DNA of 64,000 bases from Rhodanobacteraceae bacterium (GCA_016713135.1 JADJPR010000023.1:310001-374000); one strand, 5' to 3'. Numbered from the stretch's first letter, positions 8,291 to 17,800 are shown. Notes: generated from the letters alone by a model not told the origin. A program made the numbers and translations.

Positions 8291-11200
8291 ATGGCCTACG
8301 CCGAACTCCATTGCCTGTCCAACTTCAGCTTCCAGCGCGGCGCATCGACCGCGCAGGAGCTGTTCGCGCGCGCGCGCCTGCACGGCTACCGGGCGCTGGC
8401 GATCACCGACGAGTGCTCGATGGCCGGGATCGTGCGCGCGCACGAGGCCGCCAATGAAGCCGGGATCCAGCTGATCGTCGGCAGCGAACTGCGCCTGGCC
8501 TGCGGCCTGAAACTGGTGCTGCTGGCCACCGACCACACGGGCTACACCGCGATCTGCCAGTTGATCACCCACGCGCGGCGCGCCGCCGAGAAGGGCGAGT
8601 ACCGGCTGGAACGGGCGGATTTTCCGCCGGTGGTGGACGGGGTGGTGGCGTTGTGGGTAGTGGAGCGGGATATCGAGGGCACGAGGGCACGAGGGCACGA
8701 GGGCACGCAAGGCCTGCTCCCGGCAGGCATGGACTTCACCGCTGGAACTCGACCTGGCGAGCAAGCGCTTCCAACGTGCCCTCGTGCCCTCGTGCCTTCG
8801 TGCCCTCCCCCGCTCCTCGCCGACGCCGCCTGGCTGCGCAACCACTTCCCGGGCCGCGCGTGGATCGCGGTCGAGTTGCACGGGCATCCGGACGATGGCC
8901 CGCGGCTGGATTCCCTGCGCGCGCTGTCGTTGGCCGGCGGGCTGCCGCTGGTGGCAGCCGGGGATGTGCAGATGCACGCGCGCGGACGCCGCGCGCTGCA
9001 CGACGTGCTGGCCGCGGTGCGCCACCACACCACGGTGCGCGAGGCTGGTTACCGCCTGCACCCGAATGCCGAGCGCCACCTGCGCCCGCTGGCCGCGCTG
9101 GGCCGCATCTACCCGCCGGAACTGCTCGACGAGACCCTGCACATCGCCGCCCTGTGCAATTTCTCGCTCAACGACCTCCAGTACCAGTACCCGCACGAGG
9201 TGGTCCCGGACGGCGAGACCGCCACCGTCCACCTGCGCCAGTTGACCGAAACGGGTGTGCGCGAGCGCTGGCCACGCGGCGAGCTGCCGGCAGTACGCGC
9301 ACAGATCGAGCACGAACTGGCACTGATCGCGGAGCTGAAGTACGAGTCCTATTTCCTCACCGTGCACGACATCGTGCGCTTCGCGCGTGAACAGAAGATC
9401 CTGTGCCAGGGCCGCGGATCGGCGGCCAACTCGGCGGTCTGCTACGCACTCGGGATCACCGAGGTCGATCCGGCGCGCGGCAACCTGCTGTTCGAACGCT
9501 TCATCTCGCGCGAGCGCAACGAGCCGCCCGACATCGACGTCGATTTCGAGCACGAACGCCGCGAGGAGGTGATCCAGTACATCTACGCCAAGTACGGCCG
9601 CGAGCGCGCTGCGCTGACCGCCACCGTGGCCTGCTACCGCGCCAAGAGCGCGATCCGCGACGTCGGCAAGGCGCTCGGCCTGGCGCTCGACCAGGTGGAT
9701 CAGATCGCCACCTCGCTGGCCTGGTGGGACGGCTTTTCCGCGATCGGCGAGCGGCTGGTCGAACGCGGCTTCGACCCGGCCAGTCCGCAGATCAGGAAAT
9801 TGTTGAAGTTGGTTTCACAACTCCTTGGTTTTCCGAGACATCTCTCCCAGCACGTTGGCGGATTCGTGATCTCCGAACGGCCATTGCGCGAACTCGTGCC
9901 GGTGGAAAACGCGGCGATGCCCGAGCGCACCATCATCCAGTGGGACAAGGACGACCTCGACACCCTGGGACTGCTCAAGGTCGACTGCCTGGCGCTGGGG
10001 ATGCTCAGTTGCATTCGGCGGTGTCTGGAGCTGGTGAATGGGTGGGTGGTGCGGGCGGGCGCTGGAGAGCGCGAAGGCACCGGGAAGGAGGGCACGAGGG
10101 CACGAGGGCAGGAGGGCACGAGAAAGGCGGAGGGTCAAAAGCCGGACGAGTCGGTATCGGCCGCTCCCGCGTGCCCTCGTGCCCTCGTGCCCTCGTGCCC
10201 TCCAGGCCCTGCTCCCCTCACCCTCGCCTCCATCCCCCCCGAAGACCCCGCCACCTACGCCCTGCTCCAGGCCGGCGACACAGTGGGCGTGTTCCAGGTC
10301 GAGTCGCGGGCGCAGATGGCGATGCTGCCGCGGCTCAAGCCGCGCTGTTTCTATGACCTGGTCATCGAGGTGGCGATCGTCCGGCCGGGGCCGATCCAGG
10401 GCAAGATGGTGCACCCGTACCTGCGCCGGCGGCAGGGGCTGGAGCCGGTCGAATATCCCTCCGAAGACCTGCGCCGGGTGTTCGAGCGCACCCTCGGCGT
10501 GCCGATCTTCCAGGAACAGGTGATGCAACTGGCGATCGTCGCCGCCGGGTTCACGCCGGGCGAGGCCGACCAGTTGCGCCGCTCGATGGCCGCGTGGAAG
10601 CGCCGCGGCGGCATGGAGCACTACCGCCAGCGGATCATCGAGGGCATGACCGAACGCGGCTACCAGGCCGGCTTCGCCGAGCAGGTGTTCGAGCAGATCA
10701 AGGGCTTCGGCTCCTACGGCTTCCCGGAATCGCACGCCGCCAGCTTTGCCCTGCTGGTCTATGCCTCGGCCTGGCTCAAGTGCCACTACCCGGCGGCCTT
10801 CGCCGCCGCCCTGCTCAACGCCCAGCCGCTTGGCTTCTACTCGGTCAGCCAGATCATCCAGGACGCCCGCCGCCACGGCGTGGACGTGCGTCCGGTGGAT
10901 GTGCGGTTCAGTGAGTGGGAGGCGGGGCTGGAGGAGCGGGAAAAGGGAAAAGTGAAAAGTGAAAAGGGAAGAGCGCTTCGGGCTTTGGCGGGCGAGCACG
11001 CCGATCGACCGTCGCGGAGCCATGCAACGGCGAAAGCCCGCGCGATCGCCGCGACTACGCCCTCCCCTTTTCACTTTTCACTTTTCACTTTTCCTGCCTC
11101 CCTCCGCCTCGGCCTGCGCGAGATCCGCGGCCTGAACCAGGAGGCGGCGCTGCGGCTGGTGGTGGCGCGCGGGCGGGCACCGTTCCGCGATGTGCAGGAC

Positions 11201-11800
11201 CTGGCCGACCGCGCGCAGCTCGACAGGGCGACGCTGGAGCGCCTGGGCGCCGCGGGCGCGCTGCGCGGGCTGGCGGGGCATCGCCACCGCGCGCAATGGG
11301 CGGTGACCGGGGTGGAGCGGATGCCGGATCTGTTCGACGGCGCGCGCATCGCCGACGACGCCGTGACCCTGCGCCCGCCCTCTGCCGCCGAGAACGTGCT
11401 GGCCGACTACGCCACCACCGGGCTGACGCTGGACGCGCATCCGCTGAAGCTGCTGCGCCCGCAGTTGCGCGCACGCCGGCTGCGCACGGTGGCGGAGGCG
11501 CAGGCGCTGGCGCACGGCACACCGGCGCGGGTGGCCGGGCTGGTCACGCTGCGCCAGCGGCCCGGCACCGCCTCGGGCGTGACCTTCGTGACCCTGGAGG
11601 ACGAGACCGGCTGGCTCAACCTGATCGTCTGGCGCGACCTCGCCGAGCGCCAGCGCCGCGTGCTGCTCGAATCGAAGATGCTCGGGGTTGTCGGCGAGTT
11701 GCAGAAGGCCGAGGGCGTGGTGCATCTGCTGGCACATCGGCTGGAAAACCTGGACGCGCTGCTGTCCGGGCTGGACAGCCGCTCGCGCGACTTCCATTGA
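8291..11800 (+). CDS. dnaE2: Error-prone DNA polymerase DnaE2/ImuC
   Basis: 1169 residues, longer than the usual roughly 1030-1080. The N-terminal PHP domain starts AYAELHCLSNFSFQRGAS. The polymerase core contains PDIDVDFEHERREEV, with catalytic aspartates near residues 416-420, and the protein ends in an OB-fold region. It performs translesion synthesis after DNA damage, normally with ImuA and ImuB; neither is present next to it here. The extra length comes from three in-frame word-repeat hairpins at about residues 128-172, 599-638 and 882-935, which encode low-complexity peptides such as EGTRARGHEGT and PRALVPSCPP. The reading frame is intact throughout. Expression is probably SOS-controlled through the LexA box just upstream. 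Confidence 0.93.
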   Translation: MAYAELHCLSNFSFQRGASTAQELFARARLHGYRALAITDECSMAGIVRAHEAANEAGIQLIVGSELRLACGLKLVLLATDHTGYTAICQLITHARRAAEKGEYRLERADFPPVVDGVVALWVVERDIEGTRARGHEGTQGLLPAGMDFTAGTRPGEQALPTCPRALVPSCPPPLLADAAWLRNHFPGRAWIAVELHGHPDDGPRLDSLRALSLAGGLPLVAAGDVQMHARGRRALHDVLAAVRHHTTVREAGYRLHPNAERHLRPLAALGRIYPPELLDETLHIAALCNFSLNDLQYQYPHEVVPDGETATVHLRQLTETGVRERWPRGELPAVRAQIEHELALIAELKYESYFLTVHDIVRFAREQKILCQGRGSAANSAVCYALGITEVDPARGNLLFERFISRERNEPPDIDVDFEHERREEVIQYIYAKYGRERAALTATVACYRAKSAIRDVGKALGLALDQVDQIATSLAWWDGFSAIGERLVERGFDPASPQIRKLLKLVSQLLGFPRHLSQHVGGFVISERPLRELVPVENAAMPERTIIQWDKDDLDTLGLLKVDCLALGMLSCIRRCLELVNGWVVRAGAGEREGTGKEGTRARGQEGTRKAEGQKPDESVSAAPACPRALVPSCPPGPAPLTLASIPPEDPATYALLQAGDTVGVFQVESRAQMAMLPRLKPRCFYDLVIEVAIVRPGPIQGKMVHPYLRRRQGLEPVEYPSEDLRRVFERTLGVPIFQEQVMQLAIVAAGFTPGEADQLRRSMAAWKRRGGMEHYRQRIIEGMTERGYQAGFAEQVFEQIKGFGSYGFPESHAASFALLVYASAWLKCHYPAAFAAALLNAQPLGFYSVSQIIQDARRHGVDVRPVDVRFSEWEAGLEEREKGKVKSEKGRALRALAGEHADRPSRSHATAKARAIAATTPSPFHFSLFTFPASLRLGLREIRGLNQEAALRLVVARGRAPFRDVQDLADRAQLDRATLERLGAAGALRGLAGHRHRAQWAVTGVERMPDLFDGARIADDAVTLRPPSAAENVLADYATTGLTLDAHPLKLLRPQLRARRLRTVAEAQALAHGTPARVAGLVTLRQRPGTASGVTFVTLEDETGWLNLIVWRDLAERQRRVLLESKMLGVVGELQKAEGVVHLLAHRLENLDALLSGLDSRSRDFH
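8674..8808. repeat. Word-repeat hairpin in dnaE2, site 1 (GGGCACGA)
   Basis: Left arm 8674-8708 repeats GAGGGCAC(GA) four times; right arm 8775-8808 is its reverse complement (CGTGCCCTCGTGCCCTCGTG). They are separated by about 66 bases. The whole unit is read in frame inside the PHP domain region of dnaE2. Confidence 0.9.
10087..10204. repeat. Word-repeat hairpin in dnaE2, site 2 (GGGCACGA)
   Basis: Left arm 10087-10122 has iterations of GAGGGCACGA; right arm 10168-10204 has CGTGCCCTCGTGCCCTCGTG. It uses the same word as site 1, 1.4 kb away in the same gene, and is again translated in frame. Confidence 0.9.
10937..11095. repeat. Word-repeat hairpin in dnaE2, site 3 (GTGAAAA)
   Basis: Left arm 10937-10970 repeats GTGAAAA/GGAAAAG; right arm 11061-11095 is the reverse complement (CTTTTCACTTTTCACTTTTC). 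The same word forms the hairpin between dnaJ and dnaK at 45119-45206. In frame within dnaE2. Confidence 0.9.
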
Positions 11801-11869
11801 GGCAGTCCCGGCCGCCCTTGCCGGTGTGCCTGTTCATCGAACTGTTGCTTACCGGTGCCTGGTTTTTTG

Positions 11870-11990
11870 TCCGCAAAGGACGCAAAGGACGCAAAGAAGG
11901 CAAAAGCGTCGTCGGTTGCGCAGAATCCCCATGCCCCGCATCCGGCAATGAAATTGGCTCTCCTTTGCGTCCTTTGCGTTCTTTGCGGAT
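11870..11990. repeat. Word-repeat hairpin (CGCAAAGGA), intergenic
   Basis: Arms TCCGCAAAGGACGCAAAGGA (from 11870) and its reverse complement ending at 11990, with about 60 bases between. It lies in the 262-base gap between dnaE2 and the VOC gene. The same word forms hairpins at 17801, 26243 and 41648. Confidence 0.9.
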
Positions 11991-12062
11991 AAATGTCTTT
12001 TTATTTCATCAGCATGGATCGCGTCCGGTGGGAGAATCGACGCAACACCCCCGGAGTAAACC

Positions 12063-12464
12063 ATGCACGCCAAGGCCATCACCCCGATCCTCAATGTCTC
12101 CAACCTCGCCGAATCCTTCGAGTGGTTCGCGAAGCTCGGCTGGGGCAAGTGCTGGGACTGGGGCAGCCCGGCGAGTTTCGGCTCGGTGGGCTCGGGCGAG
12201 TGCGAGATCTTCCTGTGCCTGGACGGTCAGGGCGGCCGCGGCAAGGGCCAGAACACCTCGACCTTCGCCGGCGCGATGGACGATCGCCAGGATCGCGGTG
12301 TGTGGATGAGCGTCTGGGTGGACGATGTCGACACCATTCACCAACGCTGCCTGGAGCAGGGCCTGGAGGTCACCTGGCCGCCTACCGACATGCCTTGGGG
12401 CGTACGCGAGATGCACGTGCGCCACCCGGACGGTCACGTGCTGCGGATTTCGCGCAGCCGGTAA
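12063..12464 (+). CDS. VOC-superfamily (glyoxalase/bleomycin-resistance fold) protein
   Basis: 133 residues with the VOC pattern: AITPILNVSNLAESFEWFAK at the start and MHVRHPDGHVLRISR at the end. Homologues are often annotated as bleomycin-resistance-like or glyoxalase-related, but the substrate cannot be read from the sequence. The start is preceded by a GGAG-containing site. It converges with the membrane-protein gene at 12480 with only 15 bases between stops. Confidence 0.85.
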   Translation: MHAKAITPILNVSNLAESFEWFAKLGWGKCWDWGSPASFGSVGSGECEIFLCLDGQGGRGKGQNTSTFAGAMDDRQDRGVWMSVWVDDVDTIHQRCLEQGLEVTWPPTDMPWGVREMHVRHPDGHVLRISRSR

Positions 12465-12479
12465 CCTGACCACTGAGGT

Positions 12480-13904
12480 TCAAGGTGGCGCACCCGCCCA
12501 CTCGGGACTCCACAGGAATGGGATCGAATACCGCACCCGGCCCGAGATAGCCTCATCGACCGGATGCTGCTCGCGCTCCGGCTGCGGCCGGTAGATCACT
12601 TCCAGGCGCTGTGGGCCTGGCGCCTGATTACGCAGGTCGACATACCCGGACAGGCCGCGGAACCCCAGGTCCGCGCGCTCGGCCGGAGCCGGAGCGACCA
12701 GGGCAACAACGCTGCCATTGAGGCGCACCTCCCACAGTTGCGAGAGGCACTCCGCCGTCGACCGCGCACGCGCACTCACCGTGGCATCGTCGACCCCGGT
12801 CACGCGGAGAAAGCCGCCCTCGTCGCGCTCGCGCGACGGACAGCGCTGAAGCACCACCGGGTCATCGCGAATCGGCAGGTAAGGCAGGAACAGCGGCAGC
12901 CAGGCACTCTCCACGACCGCCGAGGGAATCATCGGGACGACGCGCGCGCGATCGCGCTCCACCCGCTCGGATTCGTAGTGAACGCTGCGGTGTCCATCAG
13001 CGGTGTCGCGCGCATGCAGCAGCGCATGCGTGCCGAAACGATCGAACCCGAAGCTCGCCTGGAACTGGCGCAGCGCGAGCAGCGGCAAGATGACAATACT
13101 GCTGACGAACAGCACCAGGAACAGCCAGGGCCGGGTATTGGTTTGCAGCGTCAGCCGCAGCACGCCGGTCAGCCGCGGCGGGAAAAACAGCGTCACCACC
13201 AGTGCAAAACCGCGTGCCAGCCAGCGGAACCATCTCTGGCGTTGCAGCACGGGGAAGCGGCTCGCCAGCACCGCGTCCAGCAGCCACGATCCGATCACGC
13301 CGCCCAACAGGATGTTCACCATCCATCCGACGGCGATGTTGATGGCGCCGTTGGTGTCGCCACTGCGGTTGCCCACCCAGGCTCCCGCCATGAAGACGGC
13401 GGTGGCGAGCAGGCCCAGCCAGAACAGCACCAGCCCGCTCAGCGTGATCACGGCGAACAAGGCCGACGCGCGGCGGTCCGCTCGCTCGATGCTCGCATCC
13501 GGCCCCGGCAGACCCGATTGCAGGCGCTCGCGGCTCAAGGGACCGACGCCAACCGCACGTGTCCAGCGGATGCCGTCCGGGAATGCCGCCTTGAGTCCGA
13601 TCAGTCCGACCCAGCACGCACGCAATCCCAGGTGCAATGCGAACAATCCGGCCATCACATAACAGGCCAGCACGGTCATCGGCAGCGCCATCGCCGTCGC
13701 GCTCAGCATCCACAACGGCAGCAGCGGATACAGCGACTCATAGCGCTCGATCAGCCACCCGGGCGCGCTGTACAGGGCAACCATCGCCAGGCCCGAAATC
13801 AGCAGTTCCAGTTCGTCCGTGCGCTCACGCAACTGATCGAAGCGCACACGGCCCGGGACCGCAACTGCGCCCGCGACGGGCGTGTCCTTCGCAACAGGCT
13901 CCAT
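12480..13904 (-). CDS. Multi-pass membrane protein of unknown function
   Basis: 474 residues from the ATG at 13904 (MEPVAKDTPVAG). Several hydrophobic spans are visible in the first 330 residues, for example LLISGLAMVALYSAPGWLI, ALFAVITLSGLVLFWLGLL and PWLFLVLFVSSIVILPLLAL. A soluble, probably periplasmic C-terminal part of about 140 residues follows. An open frame continues upstream of 13904 but overlaps fdhD and lacks a credible start. No known family is recognised. Confidence 0.75.
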   Translation of the reverse strand: MEPVAKDTPVAGAVAVPGRVRFDQLRERTDELELLISGLAMVALYSAPGWLIERYESLYPLLPLWMLSATAMALPMTVLACYVMAGLFALHLGLRACWVGLIGLKAAFPDGIRWTRAVGVGPLSRERLQSGLPGPDASIERADRRASALFAVITLSGLVLFWLGLLATAVFMAGAWVGNRSGDTNGAINIAVGWMVNILLGGVIGSWLLDAVLASRFPVLQRQRWFRWLARGFALVVTLFFPPRLTGVLRLTLQTNTRPWLFLVLFVSSIVILPLLALRQFQASFGFDRFGTHALLHARDTADGHRSVHYESERVERDRARVVPMIPSAVVESAWLPLFLPYLPIRDDPVVLQRCPSRERDEGGFLRVTGVDDATVSARARSTAECLSQLWEVRLNGSVVALVAPAPAERADLGFRGLSGYVDLRNQAPGPQRLEVIYRPQPEREQHPVDEAISGRVRYSIPFLWSPEWAGAPP

Positions 13905-14016
13905 CCGGGCTCCGGTGACTGATCGTGACTTCGCGGGAGCATACGTGAGTGCGCGGCACGCGCCCGGAAGCCCATCTGCCTGACGGCCATCCGCAGCACG
14001 TCGACACCCCAGGGCG

Positions 14017-14877
14017 TCAGGCGACGCGCGCCGTGCCGGTATAGACGTTGAAACCGAGCGGATGCAGGAAGCCGACCAGCGTGATGCCGGCCGCCTGCGC
14101 CGTCTCGATGGCCAGGCTGGACGGCGCGCCGATCGCGGCGACGATGGACGCGCCTGCGCGCGCCGACTTCTGCAGCAATTCGAAACTCGCGCGGCCGGAC
14201 AGCAGCACGATCCGGTCGCTCCATGGCAGCGCGCCATGCATCAGCGCGTGCCCGACCAGCTTGTCGAGCGCGTTGTGGCGGCCGACGTCCTCGCGCAGCG
14301 CCAGCAAAGTGCCGTCGAGGTCGAACAAGGCCACGCCGTGCAATCCGCCGGTTGCGGCGAAGTCCGCCTGGGCCGCGCGCAGCCGCGCCGGCAGGCCGCA
14401 CAGGATCGATGTGGCGACCGGCCCCTCGCCCGCCACGCGCGCCGGTGGCGGCCCGATGGCCGCTTCCAGAGAGGTCTTGCCGCAGGCGCCGCAACTGGAA
14501 CTCAGGGCCCCGGCACGCTGCAGTCGCTCCAGGCGCGGCGGCGCGCCCACCAGTTCCACCCGGAGGGCACGCAGGTTGCCGGCGCAGGCACGCACCGCCT
14601 CCACCTGGGCGGCGCTGTCGATAACCCCTTCCGCAAACAGGTATCCCAGCGCCAGTTCGTCATCGTGCCCGGGCGTGCGCATGGTTACCGACACACTGCG
14701 TGGCGCAGGTCCGAGGTCGCCATGCGCAATCCGGATCTCCAGCGGGTCTTCGACCGCCACTTGATCGGATACGACGGAGCGTGAGCTTCCCCGCAGGCGT
14801 TCGATGTCGACGGTATGGCGCGAGGATCGGGTCACGGAGGCGTGGTCGGTGCCTGACACACTCGATGCTAATCCCAT
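14017..14877 (-). CDS. fdhD: Formate dehydrogenase accessory sulfurtransferase FdhD
   Basis: 286 residues from the ATG at 14877, close to the family's usual 270-280. The conserved SCGACGK motif (cysteines near residues 129 and 132) carries the active-site cysteine that passes sulfur to the molybdenum/tungsten-bis-MGD cofactor of formate dehydrogenase. The middle and C-terminal signatures DVGRHNALDKLVG and LSGRASFELLQK match FdhD. No formate dehydrogenase gene lies in the window. The frame is open to 14958, and no strong ribosome site decides the start. Confidence 0.92.
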   Translation of the reverse strand: MGLASSVSGTDHASVTRSSRHTVDIERLRGSSRSVVSDQVAVEDPLEIRIAHGDLGPAPRSVSVTMRTPGHDDELALGYLFAEGVIDSAAQVEAVRACAGNLRALRVELVGAPPRLERLQRAGALSSSCGACGKTSLEAAIGPPPARVAGEGPVATSILCGLPARLRAAQADFAATGGLHGVALFDLDGTLLALREDVGRHNALDKLVGHALMHGALPWSDRIVLLSGRASFELLQKSARAGASIVAAIGAPSSLAIETAQAAGITLVGFLHPLGFNVYTGTARVA

Positions 14878-15008
14878 CCTGCCTGCGCGGCGACCGTCCG
14901 CGCACCTGTCCGAATTCGGACACGGCACAAAGCTGCGACACGCAACGCATTGATCCAATAGTCGTTTCCGAGTGGCACGCCGGCTGCATGGGCGGCACCA
15001 AACCGCGC

Positions 15009-15806
15009 ATGCACCGAACCATGAACACTCGATCCCCGGCTCCTTACGTCATCCTCGCAGCACTTGGATTGGTCATCCTGACCCTTGGCTGGGTATTTGT
15101 GTTCCCGCAGTGGGTCAGCGATATCTCGGCAGACGCAGTGGAAGCAGCGTACAGCGCACTCGAAGCGTTGTTCGCCGGGCTGGCCTTCCTTGGCTTGCTG
15201 TCAACGATCTGGATCCAGCGTCAGGAACTGCGGCTGCAGCGGATGGAACTGGCGCAGACGCGCGAGGAAATGCGCCGCCAGGCCGAAGCCCAGGAAAAGA
15301 GCGAGCGCGCGCTGCACGCGCAAGCCGAGGCGCTGCGCGAAGAAGCCGAACGCCAGGCGCGCGCCTACCTGCGCATCACGCTGATGCCCACCGGCAGCAG
15401 CAGTTGGGCGCTCGAGATCACCAATGCCGGACGCAGCCCGGCGGAGGACGTGCGGCTATCCGTGGACCGGCCGGTGTGGCTATGGGGCCGCGACGATGTG
15501 CTCAAACTGATGTCGCAGCTGCCGCTGTTCGCCAAGGGCGGGTTCTCGATCCCGCCCGGCTTCACCCTGACCTATGCGCTGCAGGACGGCCGCGTGCTGT
15601 CGCATGTGTTCGAGCGCGCGGTCGATCAGCCGACCCAGTTTGCAATCACGGCGCACTACCGCACGACCAACGGGCGCCAGATCGAGGAGACCAACCGCTT
15701 CAGCCTGGACCTGCTGGAGGAAACCAGCGCCGGCGACAAGGATTTCTGGACCCGCCAGGTGGTGCAGGCCCTGCGTGACCTCAAGCCGCGCGACGGAAGG
15801 GCCTGA
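15009..15806 (+). CDS. Membrane-anchored coiled-coil protein of unknown function
   Basis: About 265 residues. Two hydrophobic spans near the N-terminus (YVILAALGLVILTLGWVFVF and ALEALFAGLAFLGLLSTIWI) are followed by a Glu/Gln/Arg-rich coiled coil (residues about 75-120). A soluble domain then carries WALEITNAGRSPAEDVRLSV, typical of CARDB/beta-sandwich segments. The start could also be the ATG at 15021. No family assigned. It is divergent from fdhD. Confidence 0.7.
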   Translation: MHRTMNTRSPAPYVILAALGLVILTLGWVFVFPQWVSDISADAVEAAYSALEALFAGLAFLGLLSTIWIQRQELRLQRMELAQTREEMRRQAEAQEKSERALHAQAEALREEAERQARAYLRITLMPTGSSSWALEITNAGRSPAEDVRLSVDRPVWLWGRDDVLKLMSQLPLFAKGGFSIPPGFTLTYALQDGRVLSHVFERAVDQPTQFAITAHYRTTNGRQIEETNRFSLDLLEETSAGDKDFWTRQVVQALRDLKPRDGRA

Positions 15807-15823
15807 GGGCTTCGGGCCTGGCG

Positions 15824-16054
15824 TCAGAGCGCTACGCCGATGGAACCCACGTCACCCTGGAGGCTGGCATCCTCGATCATGATCTCCTTGCCGGTTCCAT
15901 CGGTCACGCGGTATCGGCAGACCAACGCCTGGCGACCCGTCGCGGCATCCACGACTTCCGGCTTGCAGACCACTTCGGGCCGGTCATTCGCCATCGCGGC
16001 GGTGGCGGCCGCGAAGGAAAGGGCGATGCAGAGGGTGCGGGTGAGCAGGTTCAT
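15824..16054 (-). CDS. Small periplasmic protein of unknown function
   Basis: 76 residues with a signal peptide (MNLLTRTLCIALSFAAATAAMA). The mature part is about 54 residues with two cysteines (VVCKPEVVDA and LVCRYRVTDG) that could form a disulfide. It lies 123 bases downstream of ccoG on the same strand. Function unknown. Confidence 0.6.
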   Translation of the reverse strand: MNLLTRTLCIALSFAAATAAMANDRPEVVCKPEVVDAATGRQALVCRYRVTDGTGKEIMIEDASLQGDVGSIGVAL

Positions 16055-16177
16055 TGGACGGGTCCTGTTTGGTGAGGTGGAGGTCCGCCGCGCGGATGCG
16101 CGGCGTCCTTGCCCCAGGACGCGCCGATCGACCGGAAACCGGCTCACCGAAGCCCGCTCCAACACGGTCAACAATTA

Positions 16178-17785
16178 TCAAGGCGCAAAGAACCGGCTGT
16201 CCTCGTAGCGTTCCACCTTCGGATCGTCCACGGCCACGACATGCAGCCGGACCGGCACCATGCCCTTGAATGCTCCCGGTTCCGCTTCCAGCGTCAGCGG
16301 GAGGTTGCGGATGGTCCCGGCGTTCACGTCGAGCTCGGTGACACCCACGATGCGCACCCCCTCCGGCTCCACCAGCGTCACACGGAAGCTGCGCGGTTGC
16401 TCGGATTTGTTCATGACCTTGAGCTGGTAGCTGTTCTCGATCATCCCCTGCGCGCTCTCGCGGTACAGCTCGCCGCGGTCGCGGATCACGTCCACGATCA
16501 GCGGAATGCGCGTGGCCAGCGAATAGGCCAGCGCGGAAATGATCCCCAGCAGCACGAAGGCGTAGAACACCGTGCGCTTGCGGATGACCTTGGTCGGCTT
16601 GCCGTGCATCGCGTGGTCGGTGCTGTAGCGCACCAGACCGCGCGGGTATCCCACCTTGTCCATGACCTCGTCGCAGGCGTCGATGCACGCGGCACAACCG
16701 ATGCATTCGTACTGCAAGCCATCGCGGATGTCGATGCCGGTCGGACAGACCAGCACGCAGGCCTTGCAGTCGATGCAATCGCCGAGGGCGCTGGCAGGGG
16801 GCTGCGCGACGGAAGCAGCGCCGGGACCCGGGACCCGGGACCCGGAACCCGGAGGCGCATCTGCCACGGCTTCCCGGGCATCACCTGCGATCTTCATGAG
16901 CGAGGCCAGCGGCCCCACACCTCGCGCCTCTCCTGCATCCTGTGCGTCGACCGGGTCCTGGGTCCCGGCTCCCAGGTCCCGCCCCTCGGACGCCCGCCGC
17001 TCCGCCACCGACTTCACCGCCCGCTTGCGCGCGCCGCGCGGCTCACCGCGGGCTTCGTCGTAGGTGATGATCAGGGTGTCCTTGTCGATCATTGCGCTCT
17101 GGAAGCGCGCATAGGGGCACATGTACTTGCATACCTGCTCGCGCAGCAGTCCGGCGTTGCCGTAGGTGGCCAGGCTGTAGAACAGGAACCAGAACCATTC
17201 CCAGCCGCCGAGGCTGAAACTCAGCAACTGGCCGCCGAGCTCGCGGATCGGGGTGAAGAAGCCGACGAAAGTGAAGCCGGTCCACAGCGCGAAAGTCACC
17301 CACAGGAACTGCTTGGTCGCCTTCAGCCGGATCTTGCGGGCGGTCCACGGCCCTTTGTCGAGGCGCATCTGGGCGTTGCGGTCGCCCTCGACCCAGCGCT
17401 CCATCCACAGGAAGACCTCGGTCCACACCGTTTGCGGGCAAGCGAATCCGCACCACAAGCGACCAGCGAGCGCAGTGAAGAAGAACAGGCTGAGCGCCGC
17501 GACAATCAGCAACGCGGCGAGATAGAAGAAGTCCTGCGGCCAGAACACCAGGCCCAGGATGTAGAATTTGCGCGCGGGCAGGTCGAACAGGACCATCTGG
17601 CGCCCATCCCAGTTGATCCACGGAAAGACGTAGTACATCCCGAGCAGCCAGAACACGGCCGCTGTACGCAGGCGCTGAAAACGCCCGCCGACCTCGCGTG
17701 GGTAGACCTTCTCGTGCGCGGCATACATGCCGCCGTCGTCATCGCCGATGACCTTGAGGGCTACCGGTAGGGGTTTGCCTTGCAT
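16178..17785 (-). CDS. ccoG: Cytochrome c oxidase accessory protein CcoG (FixG/RdxA family)
   Basis: 535 residues with about five membrane spans. The conserved CGFACPQTVWTE and CKYMCPYARFQ segments are present, and the two-cluster ferredoxin domain at about residues 333-375 has CIDCKACVLVCP and CIGCAACIDACD. The C-terminal 110 residues form the FixG Ig-like domain. CcoG reduces copper for assembly of the cbb3-type oxidase, whose structural genes lie directly upstream. Residues about 268-321, in the linker before the ferredoxin domain, are encoded by an inserted word-repeat hairpin and are not expected in the family. The frame is intact. Confidence 0.93.
   Translation of the reverse strand: MQGKPLPVALKVIGDDDGGMYAAHEKVYPREVGGRFQRLRTAAVFWLLGMYYVFPWINWDGRQMVLFDLPARKFYILGLVFWPQDFFYLAALLIVAALSLFFFTALAGRLWCGFACPQTVWTEVFLWMERWVEGDRNAQMRLDKGPWTARKIRLKATKQFLWVTFALWTGFTFVGFFTPIRELGGQLLSFSLGGWEWFWFLFYSLATYGNAGLLREQVCKYMCPYARFQSAMIDKDTLIITYDEARGEPRGARKRAVKSVAERRASEGRDLGAGTQDPVDAQDAGEARGVGPLASLMKIAGDAREAVADAPPGSGSRVPGPGAASVAQPPASALGDCIDCKACVLVCPTGIDIRDGLQYECIGCAACIDACDEVMDKVGYPRGLVRYSTDHAMHGKPTKVIRKRTVFYAFVLLGIISALAYSLATRIPLIVDVIRDRGELYRESAQGMIENSYQLKVMNKSEQPRSFRVTLVEPEGVRIVGVTELDVNAGTIRNLPLTLEAEPGAFKGMVPVRLHVVAVDDPKVERYEDSRFFAP
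16821..16983. repeat. Word-repeat hairpin in ccoG (GGGACCC)
   Basis: Arm 16821-16853 repeats CGGGACCC four times; arm 16951-16983 has GGGTCCTGGGTCCCGG and CCCAGGTCCC. The word is itself palindromic, so each arm can also fold alone. It is read in frame as a Gly/Pro/Ser-rich linker in CcoG. Confidence 0.85.
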
Positions 17786-17800
17786 CTCGCACTCTCAAAA

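Noticed and set aside
8674..8808. Possible CRISPR array from the regular repeats in dnaE2
   Set aside because: Units of 8-10 bases are directly adjacent with no unique spacers, and a reverse-complement arm follows.
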